DNA from: Latescibacteria bacterium UBA6620
GTDB taxonomy: Bacteria; Latescibacterota; UBA2968
Direction of reading: 5' to 3'
Assembly (NCBI GenBank): GCA_002433075.1
Contig: DJHM01000034.1
Coordinates: 63,009 to 127,008 of the forward strand
DNA: 64,000 nucleotides
Shown here: one piece after another, positions 51,371 to 60,029 of the stretch
How positions within the stretch are numbered: the first letter of the stretch is position 1
Layout of the letters: each line of letters begins with the position of its first letter
Position numbers and translations under genes: made by a program
Notes under the pieces: model-generated
Seen by the model: only the letters and a program-made list of their open reading frames with translations
Databases searched by the model: none
What the model was told of the DNA's origin: nothing

Positions 51371-52227
51371 AGCTCGGGGTGATCACGGACGGAATCAGTC
51401 GCGACCTCGACCACGCCCTGGGCGTGCTGACCGAGGCTGGTCTGACACAGGCGGAGTTTCAGTACATCTGGGACAGTGAGGTCGGCGACCACGCGGATGA
51501 GGAAATCGATCGAATTCGAACGCTGGTCAACCAGCATCAGGTCTCTGTTTCGTGTATCTCCCGACATAACTTCGCCGGCCTGCCGGTCATGGAGACCGAA
51601 CCCGACAGCCCGATTTTTCTGGAGCACGTCGACTGCTTGAGACGATGCATCAAGATGGCGAAGGTGCTCGACTGTCCACTCGTCCGCATCATGAGCTGTG
51701 GAAAAGAAATGATCATCTTCGGATCGAACGGCGCCCAGGACTGGATCGTCAGTGGCGGTGCGTGGGACCAGCTGCTCCGACTGATGGAAGTCCCCGTCGC
51801 CATCGCCGAAGAGGAGGACGTCACCCTAGTCGTCGAGACCGGGAACAACTCGATGATCACTTCAGGCTGGCTCGGAGGAAAGCTCTGTCGGGAACTCGGG
51901 TCAGATCGTCTGAAGATTCTTTGGGACGTGCCCAACACGATGTACTGCACGGATGTCCCCTACCCGGATGCCTACGAGCACCTCAGGGGGCACATCGGCC
52001 ACATCCACGTCAAGGACGCAGTTGCCCAGATCTCACGGGCCACAGTCGATTTCCGACCCCTCGGCAAAGGCGACGTCGCCGCCTATCTTCCCGACATCGC
52101 CAGTGCCCTCAGACGCGACGGATACGAGGGAAGCATCTCCTACGAAAGCGTATACCGCCCTGAGGAAGGCACATTCGAAGATGGTTTCCGTGAAAGCGTT
52201 GGTGTCTTTCGAGACCTCTTCGGATAA
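51367..52227 (+). CDS. Sugar phosphate isomerase/epimerase (TIM barrel)
   Basis: This 286-residue protein has the xylose-isomerase-like barrel metal ligands in TLVVETGNNSMIT (E), LKILWDVPNTMYC (D), IGHIHVKDAV (H) and SISYESVYRPEE (E). These four sites match active sugar or inosose isomerases of the IolE/IolI type. The GTG start overlaps the dehydrogenase stop. A Gfo/Idh/MocA gene follows 96 bp later. Dehydrogenase, isomerase and Gfo/Idh/MocA together are a common layout for inositol- or sugar-acid utilisation, though no substrate can be assigned. Confidence 0.87.
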   Translation: MKLGVITDGISRDLDHALGVLTEAGLTQAEFQYIWDSEVGDHADEEIDRIRTLVNQHQVSVSCISRHNFAGLPVMETEPDSPIFLEHVDCLRRCIKMAKVLDCPLVRIMSCGKEMIIFGSNGAQDWIVSGGAWDQLLRLMEVPVAIAEEEDVTLVVETGNNSMITSGWLGGKLCRELGSDRLKILWDVPNTMYCTDVPYPDAYEHLRGHIGHIHVKDAVAQISRATVDFRPLGKGDVAAYLPDIASALRRDGYEGSISYESVYRPEEGTFEDGFRESVGVFRDLFG

Positions 52228-52323
52228 CGGGTGCGCATCGCCTCTTAAACCTTCAGCACGACACCGCTACCATCCCCATCCCATCGACGGTTATCGCCAC
52301 CCACGGTCGACCAAGGAGACCTT

Positions 52324-53376
52324 ATGAGTACGCTTCGTGTCGGTATCATTGGACTCGGTGGAATCGCCCGAAAGCACTGTGGCGCCATCTCAACGCTCGA
52401 CGACGTCGAAGTTGTCGCTGTAGCCGACATGATCGAGGAGAATCGCCAGAAATACGTCGGCGAGTACGACATTCCGAAGAGCTATCCTCACCACACCGAC
52501 CTCCTCAAAGACGACAACATCGAGGCGGTCGGCGTCGTCCTCGGTCATCAGCTCCATCACCAGCTCGTCATTGACTCGTGCAACGCCGGCAAGCACGTTC
52601 TTGTCGAGAAGCCGATGGCCCTCAACCTTCAGCAGTGCGATGAAATGATCGAGGCAGCGGATCGGAACGGCGTTAAGCTGATGGTCGGATTGTCATTTCA
52701 CTACTACGGCACGAGTCTGAAGGCCAAGGAGATTCTGGATTCTGGCGAGCTCGGCCCCGTGATCACGGCAGTCAGCTACATGACCAAGAACTGGAACTAC
52801 GCCAGCCGGCGTCCTCAGTATCGAAGCCGATACCACGGCGGCGGCATGTGGCTGACAAACGGTGTCCACGTCGTCGACCGCTTGAATTGGATCATGGGAT
52901 CTCAGGCGGCCTCCGTCTCGGCATCGATCGGGACGCGCGCCCACTATCAGGCTGGCGATGACTCCGCGAGTGCTTTTATCCGTTACAAGAATGGCCTGGG
53001 TGGCCACGCGATCGCTGTGGGATACGCGAACGGCGGTCCCTGTCACGAGTGCCACGTCATCTGCGCGAACGGCACACTGCGGTTCTGCCAACACTATGAA
53101 AAATTCGTCAAAGTCGGTCGCGGTGAGGACTGGGAAGACGTGCCTTTCGACGATCAGGATGAGGATATGCATCACGAGTGGGGATCTTTCGCCCACGCGA
53201 TTCGCGAAGACATCGATCCCCCCACGGACGGTCACTGGGGACGTCACGTCATGGAGATTCTCTACGCCGCCGAGCAGTCCGCCATCACGAGTCGAGAAGT
53301 CGTGCTCGACAACGGCCTCGGCTGGAACAATCAAAGCTCCGGCCTCCGGATCAATCAGGAACACGGATGGCTTTAG
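52324..53376 (+). CDS. Gfo/Idh/MocA family oxidoreductase
   Basis: This 350-residue protein has all family hallmarks: LRVGIIGLGGIARKHCG, VVAVADMIEENRQ, VLVEKPMALNLQQ with the catalytic Lys, and GMWLTNGVHVVDRLNWIMG with the H-x3-D helix. An AAGGAGACC ribosome site precedes the ATG. It follows the sugar isomerase and is separated from a second Gfo/Idh/MocA gene by a 92-bp inverted repeat. The two genes are only distantly alike, so the pair is not a recent duplication. It probably oxidises a sugar or cyclitol; the substrate is unknown. Confidence 0.92.
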   Translation: MSTLRVGIIGLGGIARKHCGAISTLDDVEVVAVADMIEENRQKYVGEYDIPKSYPHHTDLLKDDNIEAVGVVLGHQLHHQLVIDSCNAGKHVLVEKPMALNLQQCDEMIEAADRNGVKLMVGLSFHYYGTSLKAKEILDSGELGPVITAVSYMTKNWNYASRRPQYRSRYHGGGMWLTNGVHVVDRLNWIMGSQAASVSASIGTRAHYQAGDDSASAFIRYKNGLGGHAIAVGYANGGPCHECHVICANGTLRFCQHYEKFVKVGRGEDWEDVPFDDQDEDMHHEWGSFAHAIREDIDPPTDGHWGRHVMEILYAAEQSAITSREVVLDNGLGWNNQSSGLRINQEHGWL

Positions 53377-53429
53377 AGACCATTGGGAAATTACCGTAAT
53401 AGGAAATTACCGATTCCTGATAAATCGTT

Positions 53430-53521
53430 TGTCATCCCGGCAGTGTTCTGAGCCGGGATCCATTTTGATCTTCACGAAAAACCCAGAATGGACCCCGGCC
53501 AAGAAGCATACCGGGGTGACA
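53430..53521. repeat. 92-bp MITE/REP-like inverted repeat, TGTCATCCCGGC
   Basis: The left arm TGTCATCCCGGCAGTGTTCT-GAGCCGGGATCCATTTTG is mirrored by the right arm, which on the other strand reads TGTCACCCCGGTATGCTTCT-TGGCCGGGGTCCATTCTG; most positions pair over 38 bp. A central TTCACGAAAAACC forms the loop. One arm also occurs at 16607-16643. The terminal TGTCA/TGACA and inner CCGG palindromes are like those of non-autonomous palindromic elements. Confidence 0.75.
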
Positions 53522-53571
53522 GTTACCCTCGGTGGCTGATTGTTTCAGCTCCACTCCCTTTAGAGGAATCT

Positions 53572-54612
53572 ATGTCAAATAACTATCGTGCTGGTATCAT
53601 GGGTTTGGGTTTCATCGGAGGCGCCGATCAAGTGTCCGGGGACGCACTCGATCAACTGGTCGAGGATCTCGACGGTACCCATCTCGTGGCGCTGGACGGT
53701 CACGATCAGGTCGATCTGGCCGCCGGAAGCAGCCGGGATCAGGGTCGAAGAGACCGGTTCGCGGCACAGACGAACGCCAATGTTTACGCCGACTGGCGTG
53801 AAATGCTGGAGAAGGAATCGCTCGACATCGTCAGCGTCGCCACGTATGCACCCGTTCACGCCGAAATGACGATCGGCGCGGTCGAGGCCGGTGCACGCGT
53901 CGTCTACTGCGAGAAACCCATCGCGACCACGGCTGCAGATGCCCGAAAGATGCTCGCCGCCTGCGAGGCGCACGATGCCCTCCTCGTGATCAATCATAAC
54001 CGTCGCTTCAATCCCAACGGCCACGAACTCCGGGATCGGATCGCCAAGGGCGACATCGGTGATCTCACCTCCATCAACCTGGCCTGGCCGACAGGTCGGC
54101 TCTCCGGCGTCGGCACGCACGTCATCGACGCCGTGCACATGCACGTTGGACGACAGATCGAGGCCGTGACGGGTACGCTCGATTTCGCCGGCAAGCCGGA
54201 CTGCCGTGGCGAGGAGTTTGCCGATTACGGCGCCTGGGGCATGATGCGCATGGAAGGGGGTCTGATCGTCACGGTAGATGCACCCGATTACTCCCGCAGT
54301 CCCTTCTACATCGCCATCAACGGAACGAAGGCGCGAGCCATCACCGATGGTGACAACGTCACGATCGACGACTGGGCCGGCGGAACTGAGAGCTTCCCTC
54401 CCGTATCGGACGGAAAGAGTTCCATGGATCGTGCCGTTGCGGGGATGGTCGAGTGGCTCGACGATGGCACTCCCTTCTCATACGATCCGCACGATGCCAT
54501 CAATGTCGCCGAGGCGATTTCGGGCTTCCACGTCTCCCACCACCGAGGCGGCGTGTGGGTCGACCTTCCCCTGGACGACGAAGGGGCGAATCACTTCGTT
54601 AACTGCGCGTAG
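53572..54612 (+). CDS. Gfo/Idh/MocA family oxidoreductase
   Basis: This 346-residue protein begins MSNNYRAGIMGLGFIGGADQ, with GAGG 5 bases upstream; the 28-residue longer frame runs through the inverted repeat and is rejected. VVYCEKPIATTAAD carries the catalytic Lys, INHNRRFNPNGHE the substrate loop, and VGTHVIDAVHMHVG the H-x3-D helix. It lies between another Gfo/Idh/MocA gene and a DegT aminotransferase. A dehydrogenase plus DegT pair can convert an inositol or sugar to its amino derivative, or the reverse. The substrate is unknown. Confidence 0.92.
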   Translation: MSNNYRAGIMGLGFIGGADQVSGDALDQLVEDLDGTHLVALDGHDQVDLAAGSSRDQGRRDRFAAQTNANVYADWREMLEKESLDIVSVATYAPVHAEMTIGAVEAGARVVYCEKPIATTAADARKMLAACEAHDALLVINHNRRFNPNGHELRDRIAKGDIGDLTSINLAWPTGRLSGVGTHVIDAVHMHVGRQIEAVTGTLDFAGKPDCRGEEFADYGAWGMMRMEGGLIVTVDAPDYSRSPFYIAINGTKARAITDGDNVTIDDWAGGTESFPPVSDGKSSMDRAVAGMVEWLDDGTPFSYDPHDAINVAEAISGFHVSHHRGGVWVDLPLDDEGANHFVNCA

Positions 54613-54620
54613 CTTCTTTC

Positions 54621-54655
54621 AACGCAGAGAGCGCAGGCACACAGAGGAAACTCAG
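54621..54655. repeat. AACGCAGAGAGCGCAGG repeat (inverted type)
   Basis: AACGCAGAGAGCGCAGGCAC then ACAGAGGAAACTCAG is the complement type of the CTCTGCG spacer repeat. With the copy at 54722-54752 it forms an inverted pair about 100 bp apart. Confidence 0.45.
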
Positions 54656-54721
54656 GGGGAAAGCTTCAGATCGAGGCACGGTCCCAAGTTTGATTCTCGC
54701 ATCTATCGTTCCCCCAGACCC

Positions 54722-54752
54722 CCTGCGACCTCTGCGTCCCCTGTATTAAAGG
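54722..54752. repeat. CCTGCGACCTCTGCGTCCCC spacer repeat
   Basis: CCTGCGACCTCTGCGTCCCC then TGTATTAAAGG belongs to the family at 12511 and 37406. It ends 8 bases before the start at 54761 and offers AAAGG as ribosome site. Confidence 0.55.
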
Positions 54753-54760
54753 CTCTTCCT

Positions 54761-56011
54761 ATGGCTGAAACGCTGGCGATACACGGCGGCACACCCGTCC
54801 GCCAGGATCCGTTCGAGGGTCCCTCTCACCACTACGGAGACGCGGATGTCGAGGCGGCTGCAGAGGTCATCCGTTCTGGTTTCACGACCGACAAACGGGA
54901 GGCTTTCGAGCGGGCCTTCGCTGCACGACACGAATTGCGTCACGGCGTGGCCGTCAATTCCGGCACCTCGGCGATACACACCTGTGTTGCCGCACTGAAT
55001 CCCGATCCTGGCGACGAAATCATCGTCACCCCGTGGACGTCGGGCGGAAGCATCATCGGTCTCCTCCTTCAGAATTGCATCCCCATCTTCGCCGACATCG
55101 ACGACACCTACACGCTCGATCCTGTGGACGTCGAGTCGAAGATCACATCACGCACACGCGCCATCATTGCCGTCCACCTGTTCGGGAATCCCTGTCCGAT
55201 GGACGCGCTTCGTGACATCGCCGACCGTCACGACCTGGTCCTGATCGAAGACTGCGCGCAGGCTCATGATTCGGAGTTTCAGGGCGGTCGCGTCGGCACC
55301 TTCGGCGATATCGCCGGGTATAGCTTCGGCATTAAACACCTCGCTGCCGGGGGTGGAGGTGCGGTGCTCACGAGCAATCAGTCGCTTTGGGAACGCGCTG
55401 TGCTGTTCCGAGACGCGGCGCTGCCCCGACCGGACGGCCCTCTCGAAGGTCGGCCCTACGCCAACTACTTTCTCGCGCCGAACTACAAAATCAACGAAAT
55501 GACCGCCGCCGTCCTTCTTTCCCAACTGGATCGACTGGACGGTTACATAGAGCGAAAAATCGAAGCCGCTTACACCATCATCGGCGGAGTCAGCGATCTC
55601 GGCGTCCTTACACCTCAGCGAGTGCGAGCCAGAGATCGCCACACCTACTGGGTACTCAGCTTCACCCTCGACACGGAGCGTCTCAACTGTTCGGCCTTCG
55701 ATTTTGCGGAGGCGGTATCCGCCGAAGGGATCCCTTTCATGGGACCCTACATCGATTCAGGGCGTGAAGGCCCGCTCTACCGGAATCCATTCCTGACAAA
55801 GCCGGATCTCTACGGGAGCGGCCGGTTCCCACTCGATTACGAACGCGACAATCCAGTCGATTACGAACAGGTTCGCTGTCCAAACGGTGAGGAGCTGATG
55901 GGACGAGGCATCAATCTCCTCATGCGGCCGAGCCTTTCGAGCCAGGACACGGAAGACGTGGTGACCGCTCTCCGAAAGGTTGCGGACTACTATCTGGCGG
56001 GTTCGCCATAG
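54761..56011 (+). CDS. DegT/DnrJ/EryC1 aminotransferase
   Basis: This 416-residue PLP aminotransferase opens MAETLAIHGGTPVRQDPF, a start typical of the scyllo-inosose/keto-sugar aminotransferase branch. It has AVNSGTSAIHTCVAAL for the phosphate, VLIEDCAQAHDSEFQG with the ring Asp and YSFGIKHLAAGGGGAVLTSN with the Schiff-base Lys. The long frame reaching 54278 is an artefact of reading through the preceding gene. It follows a Gfo/Idh/MocA gene, as the StsC-like enzymes of aminocyclitol pathways often do. Direction and substrate are unproven. Confidence 0.9.
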   Translation: MAETLAIHGGTPVRQDPFEGPSHHYGDADVEAAAEVIRSGFTTDKREAFERAFAARHELRHGVAVNSGTSAIHTCVAALNPDPGDEIIVTPWTSGGSIIGLLLQNCIPIFADIDDTYTLDPVDVESKITSRTRAIIAVHLFGNPCPMDALRDIADRHDLVLIEDCAQAHDSEFQGGRVGTFGDIAGYSFGIKHLAAGGGGAVLTSNQSLWERAVLFRDAALPRPDGPLEGRPYANYFLAPNYKINEMTAAVLLSQLDRLDGYIERKIEAAYTIIGGVSDLGVLTPQRVRARDRHTYWVLSFTLDTERLNCSAFDFAEAVSAEGIPFMGPYIDSGREGPLYRNPFLTKPDLYGSGRFPLDYERDNPVDYEQVRCPNGEELMGRGINLLMRPSLSSQDTEDVVTALRKVADYYLAGSP

Positions 56012-56076
56012 ATGCCACAGTTGGCCGGAGCCAACTCATCGGAAACGTGAACCAGGGATATGACGGGAGAGGATCC

Positions 56077-56370
56077 ATGATAGGCGTTCTCACACATCAT
56101 TGGGCGAAGGATGGACAGATCGAGGAGGCCCGAGACCTCCTGAATCGAAACGGGGCGGCACAGAGCCAGGCCCCTGGCTTCGTCGAGCGGGTTACGATGT
56201 ATGGTCGGGAAGACGTCACGCAGATCACGACCCTCGTGACGTGGGAGAGCAACGAAATCTATGACGCCTGGAAGGCGAGCCCACAACGGGAAGCCATCAT
56301 GAAAGATGCGCCCGACCTATGGTCGAAGCCGACCGTCTCGGACCGGTTTGACGTAGTGGGATGGATGTGA
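56077..56370 (+). CDS. Antibiotic-biosynthesis-monooxygenase-like (ABM) small protein
   Basis: This 97-residue protein has the ferredoxin-like dimeric alpha-beta barrel pattern: MIGVLTHHWAKDGQIEEARD, APGFVERVTMYGREDVTQIT, LVTWESNEIYDAWKASP. The ATG at 56077 is favoured by GGAGAGG just upstream; an earlier ATG at 56047 is possible. Such proteins are cofactor-free monooxygenases, haem-degrading enzymes or small-molecule binders. It lies between DegT and an enolase-superfamily gene. The function is unknown. Confidence 0.75.
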   Translation: MIGVLTHHWAKDGQIEEARDLLNRNGAAQSQAPGFVERVTMYGREDVTQITTLVTWESNEIYDAWKASPQREAIMKDAPDLWSKPTVSDRFDVVGWM

Positions 56371-56391
56371 ATCTCGTTCGCTGGTAAGTCC

Positions 56392-57609
56392 ATGAAAATT
56401 ACAGACATCGAACTCTTCCATATCAATCCGCGGCTGGCTGCAGGCAATGCGGGTCACGAAGTTCGGTTCGCCGGAATCGATACGCAGACCGTCTATCGCG
56501 TCACGACCGACAACGGGATCGTCGGGTATGGCGACCAGCGGGGTCACGTCTCGATTGCCAACGACGAGATCGACGCCATGATCGGCCGATCGCCCGCCGA
56601 CTTCCTGGCTTCGGACCTAGCGGTCGGCTTCGTCGGAGCCATCTACGACGTCGTCGGGAAACACCTGGAGGTCCCCGCTTACAAACTTATTGGACCGAAG
56701 GTTCGGGATCGTGTACCTGTAGCCGCTTGGACACGCCCCGCCGCACCCGAAGACTTTGCTGCGGAACTCCAGCGCGCAGTACAGGAGGGATACCATCTCT
56801 TCAAGATGCACACGTGTGCTCACCATTGCGTGTTCGAGCAGACACGTGCGGCGGAAGACGTGCTCCCGGACTACTTCAGGATTCACTACGACTTCAACCA
56901 CAACCGAAAACGAAACGAAGTCATCTATATCGTCCACGAGATCGCGGCTTCGTCCGTCGTCGGCGTGATCGAGGACCCCCTCGTTCCCGAGGATCTGGAG
57001 GGCTGGCGGCTTGTTCGTTCGCAGCTCTCGGTTCCCGTTCTCATGCATGCACCGCGTCTCCAGGCCGGTCCCGAGATACTGGGGGGTTGCGCCGACCTCT
57101 TCATGCTCGGCGAAATGGGTATCGGTACCTCCATCAAGCGAGGCTACGCGGCGTCCCTGGCCAATCTCTCGACCGTCGTTCAGATCACGGGCGGGACCCT
57201 TTCGAAAGCCATGGCCATGCACCTTTCCGCCGTCATCCCGAACGTATCCCATTCGACCAACCTCGACGATCAGTATGAAGAGGACGTCACCGGTGGACGT
57301 CTCGAGGTTGCCGATGGAAGCACACCCGTCCCAGAAGGACCCGGTCTGGGCATCGACGTCGATGAAGCCCTCCTTCAGTCGATCGCCACCCGGCCTGCGA
57401 CCGAACTTCCCCGACACGTCGGCATTTTACACTTACCCGCGGGAGGTCGCTGGCATACGCCGACGATTCCCGACGCCATCTCATTGACCGGGTTTCCTGA
57501 AGGTAACCTGCGTGGCATCCGCAGTTCGGTCTGGAACGACGACGGTTCGGCCGAATTCTCCCGGATTTACGACCGCGTCCAGTCCGAGGGCGCATTCCGG
57601 GACACGTGA
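56392..57609 (+). CDS. Enolase-superfamily protein with incomplete metal site
   Basis: This 405-residue mandelate racemase/muconate lactonizing-like protein has IYDVVGKHLEVPAYKLIG at the end of the capping domain, then the first ligand region IHYDFNHNRK and the second GVIEDPLVP. At the third-ligand strand the sequence is VPVLMHAPRLQ, with no Glu or Asp where one is expected. A Lys pair at HLFKMHTCAHHC replaces the usual KxK. The metal site therefore looks reduced, and the protein may have a changed activity. It follows the ABM gene by 21 bp and precedes the LarA-like gene. Confidence 0.83.
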   Translation: MKITDIELFHINPRLAAGNAGHEVRFAGIDTQTVYRVTTDNGIVGYGDQRGHVSIANDEIDAMIGRSPADFLASDLAVGFVGAIYDVVGKHLEVPAYKLIGPKVRDRVPVAAWTRPAAPEDFAAELQRAVQEGYHLFKMHTCAHHCVFEQTRAAEDVLPDYFRIHYDFNHNRKRNEVIYIVHEIAASSVVGVIEDPLVPEDLEGWRLVRSQLSVPVLMHAPRLQAGPEILGGCADLFMLGEMGIGTSIKRGYAASLANLSTVVQITGGTLSKAMAMHLSAVIPNVSHSTNLDDQYEEDVTGGRLEVADGSTPVPEGPGLGIDVDEALLQSIATRPATELPRHVGILHLPAGGRWHTPTIPDAISLTGFPEGNLRGIRSSVWNDDGSAEFSRIYDRVQSEGAFRDT

Positions 57610-57747
57610 ATCTCGACCAGGAACGCCCGGCAGAACGTCGACGAGCAATAGATATTGCGATGGTTTTTTCTCTTCCTCAGCATAGATTGTTCACCGGACA
57701 GGGCGGGGAGAAGTGACAACAGAACAACTCACCAGCGGGAGGATTTG

Positions 57748-58983
57748 ATGAGTACCGTAACGGTCAAGACGGCAGCCTGGTATGGTGATCGTGACGTTGA
57801 CCTGACGTTTCCCGAGGACTGGAATGTGGAAACGGCAGCGTTCGAATCTCGACCGGTGCTCACCGACGAGCAGCTCGCCGACATCTTTGCGAATCCTGTC
57901 GGAACACCCCGGATCTCGGAAATGGCCAGGGGAAGAAAGAGCGCGGTCATTCTTGTCGACGATCTCACCCGACCGACGCCGGCCTCTCGCGTCATGCCAT
58001 TCATTATCGAGCAGCTCGTCGAAGCCGGAATCGACGAGGGCTCCATCCTCATCTTCATCGCGCACGGCTGCCACCGAATGATGCACGGCCCCGACAAGGC
58101 AAAGAAAGTCGGTGTCGAGGTTGCTCGAAACTTCCCGATCCGCCAGAACGAGATGGACGATGCCTTCATTAACGTGGGCACGACTTCTTACGGTGTACCG
58201 GTCGAGGTGAACCAGTGGGTTATGGATTGCGAGTTCAAGATCGGAGTCGGCGGTCCCACCCCCCACGGGACGGCGACGTTCAGCGGCGGGGGCAAAATCG
58301 TCATCCCCGGCTGCTGCAGTCATCGCACGAACCGCGCCGCCCATTCCGAGGTCGGGCACAAACTGGGCAAGGGGTTCACCAAGGCCGGTAAGGAGATGAG
58401 TCCTTTCCGTCTCAATTCCGAAGAAGCGGCTCGAATGGCAGGGCTGGACGCAACTTGCCTCCTGGTCCTCAACAACGCGCGTGAAGTCACGGGGGCAGTC
58501 GTCGGCGATGTTGTTGAGGCCCATCGAGCGGCGGTAGAAATCGCGCGTAAGGCTTACGCCATCCGAATAGTCGAAGACGCCGAAATCATCGTTGCAACAG
58601 GGTATCCCAGGGACCACGATATCAACTACAGCGGCCACGGTCTCTGGCCCCTCCACGCATCGAATGGAGCCACCAAAGTTCTCGTCGCAGCGGGAAGCGA
58701 AGGCGTGGGCTATCATCGGATGGGGATCATCAACCAGAAGAACACCAGGGTGGAAGAGAACAGAGAGCGAGAAGAGCAGTCCGTTCCCGTAAAAACCGAC
58801 GTCCCCGAATTCTACTTCATGTCCGATGTCGTCGGCCCCGCTGAAGTGCGCGACGTCTACCCCAATGCGGAACTCCTCGAAGTCTGGGGAAATGCACGCG
58901 ACATGCTGGAGGACCGGTACCGAGGGAAGACGCCGAAGGTGGCGGTCTATCCTTCCTCCGCGATCTCCTACGCCACGGCCTGA
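57748..58983 (+). CDS. LarA-like nickel-pincer racemase/epimerase
   Basis: This 411-residue LarA (DUF2088) homologue has ILVDDLTRPTPASRV, IFIAHGCHRMM (cofactor-binding His in GxHR) and GVGGPTPHGTATFSGGGKIV then IPG. The last, in lactate racemase, holds the His and, in K-x3-PG, residues near the nickel-pincer nucleotide cofactor. GGGAGG precedes ATG 57748. LarA-type enzymes racemise or epimerise 2-hydroxy acids, including sugar acids. The cofactor-making genes larB, larC and larE are not in the window. The neighbouring dehydratase and glycosidase-like genes suggest a hydroxy-acid or sugar-acid substrate. Confidence 0.88.
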   Translation: MSTVTVKTAAWYGDRDVDLTFPEDWNVETAAFESRPVLTDEQLADIFANPVGTPRISEMARGRKSAVILVDDLTRPTPASRVMPFIIEQLVEAGIDEGSILIFIAHGCHRMMHGPDKAKKVGVEVARNFPIRQNEMDDAFINVGTTSYGVPVEVNQWVMDCEFKIGVGGPTPHGTATFSGGGKIVIPGCCSHRTNRAAHSEVGHKLGKGFTKAGKEMSPFRLNSEEAARMAGLDATCLLVLNNAREVTGAVVGDVVEAHRAAVEIARKAYAIRIVEDAEIIVATGYPRDHDINYSGHGLWPLHASNGATKVLVAAGSEGVGYHRMGIINQKNTRVEENREREEQSVPVKTDVPEFYFMSDVVGPAEVRDVYPNAELLEVWGNARDMLEDRYRGKTPKVAVYPSSAISYATA

Positions 58984-58994
58984 CACAAGACTGC

Positions 58995-60020
58995 ATGGTC
59001 GATCTCTCCCGGTCCACCACGTCCTCCCCCGACGTGCACGCGGTACCCTCTGATCCGGGTATCTCGTGGATCAAGGACGAAGCGCCCACCATCGAGGCGC
59101 CGCCAGACAACGACCCGGATCCTCTACCGGAAGCCAAATGGGCCTCCAACGCGAAGCGAACCGGCATCTGCGGCGCCGTCGCACCCCGTGTCGTCAAGTT
59201 GCCCGACGCCAGTTACCGGATGTATTACACCCAGATGGTGCCTCGCCCGGGGCATCCGGCTGGTGCAAACGACTACGACAACGTCTCCACCCGCATTTTA
59301 AGCGCCACTTCCACGGACGGTCTGTCCTGGACTCCTGAGGCCGGAGTTCGACTCACCCCTCACCAAGGGGGCGCCGGAGCGTGGCGCGTCGTCTCCTCTG
59401 AAGTCGTTCCGACATCCGACGGTCGTCTCAGGATGTACTACGAGTGTGCGCCGGGCACGCAGTCGGACCCCAGCACGATTCGCAGCGCGGTTTCCAAGGA
59501 CGGGTTGTTCTGGGAGATGGAGGGGGGAAACCGACTCGCCTCTGGAGACGCGAACTACTCTTCGCCACGCATCCTTTGCCTCCAGGATGGCCGGATCCGA
59601 CTCTACTGCCACGAACGGGGTCGTGGCATTATCAGCGCCATATCCCAAGAGGGTCTGACCTTCACCGAGGAAGAAGGAACTCGAATCTCCAAGGGCGGAC
59701 CCTACGACACGACCACGGCGTTCGCCTGCGAAATCCTCCAACTCCACACAGGCGAGTACGTGATGTACTATGCTGGTTACAGCGCGCCCAACCGAGCCCA
59801 GATCCTCCGGGCCCTCTCAGATGACGGTCTGCATTGGGAGAAGCAGGCGGAACCCGCAGTCCTGCCGGGAGATCCGCTGGATCGGGCCAAGTCTTCAGAA
59901 ATGTGTCTCTACCGACTCCCGACGGGTCAGGCGTATCGCATCGTTTACGAGGGATGCGACGGAACGGCCGTCGACGAACGAGGCGTCTGGCGAATCCTGG
60001 GTGCAACTGCCCGGGCTTGA
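58995..60020 (+). CDS. Five-bladed beta-propeller glycosidase-like protein
   Basis: This 341-residue protein has at least four repeats of the form A-x-S-x-DGL-x-W: ATSTDGLSWTPEAG, AVSKDGLFWEMEGG, AISQEGLTFTEEEG and ALSDDGLHWEKQAEP. These strands mark blades of GH43/GH130-type propellers. YRMYYTQM, LRMYYECA, IRLYCHER and YVMYYAGY are the matching inner strands. It has no signal peptide. A catalytic acid cannot be named with confidence. It starts 11 bp after the LarA-like gene and ends 9 bp before the HD gene, so all three probably form one transcript. Confidence 0.78.
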   Translation: MVDLSRSTTSSPDVHAVPSDPGISWIKDEAPTIEAPPDNDPDPLPEAKWASNAKRTGICGAVAPRVVKLPDASYRMYYTQMVPRPGHPAGANDYDNVSTRILSATSTDGLSWTPEAGVRLTPHQGGAGAWRVVSSEVVPTSDGRLRMYYECAPGTQSDPSTIRSAVSKDGLFWEMEGGNRLASGDANYSSPRILCLQDGRIRLYCHERGRGIISAISQEGLTFTEEEGTRISKGGPYDTTTAFACEILQLHTGEYVMYYAGYSAPNRAQILRALSDDGLHWEKQAEPAVLPGDPLDRAKSSEMCLYRLPTGQAYRIVYEGCDGTAVDERGVWRILGATARA

Positions 60021-60029
60021 GAGGATCCC

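Noticed and set aside
53572..54612. Recent duplication of the two adjacent Gfo/Idh/MocA genes
   Set aside because: The two proteins differ in most motifs and loop lengths; they are distant relatives placed side by side.
54278..54760. Long N-terminal extension of the DegT gene
   Set aside because: It reads through the end of the Gfo/Idh/MocA gene in another frame and through spacer repeats; similarity begins at MAETLAIHGG (54761).
57691..58986. 431-codon ORF on the - strand opposite the LarA-like gene
   Set aside because: The + strand product is a clear LarA homologue; the opposite frame has no motif or ribosome site.
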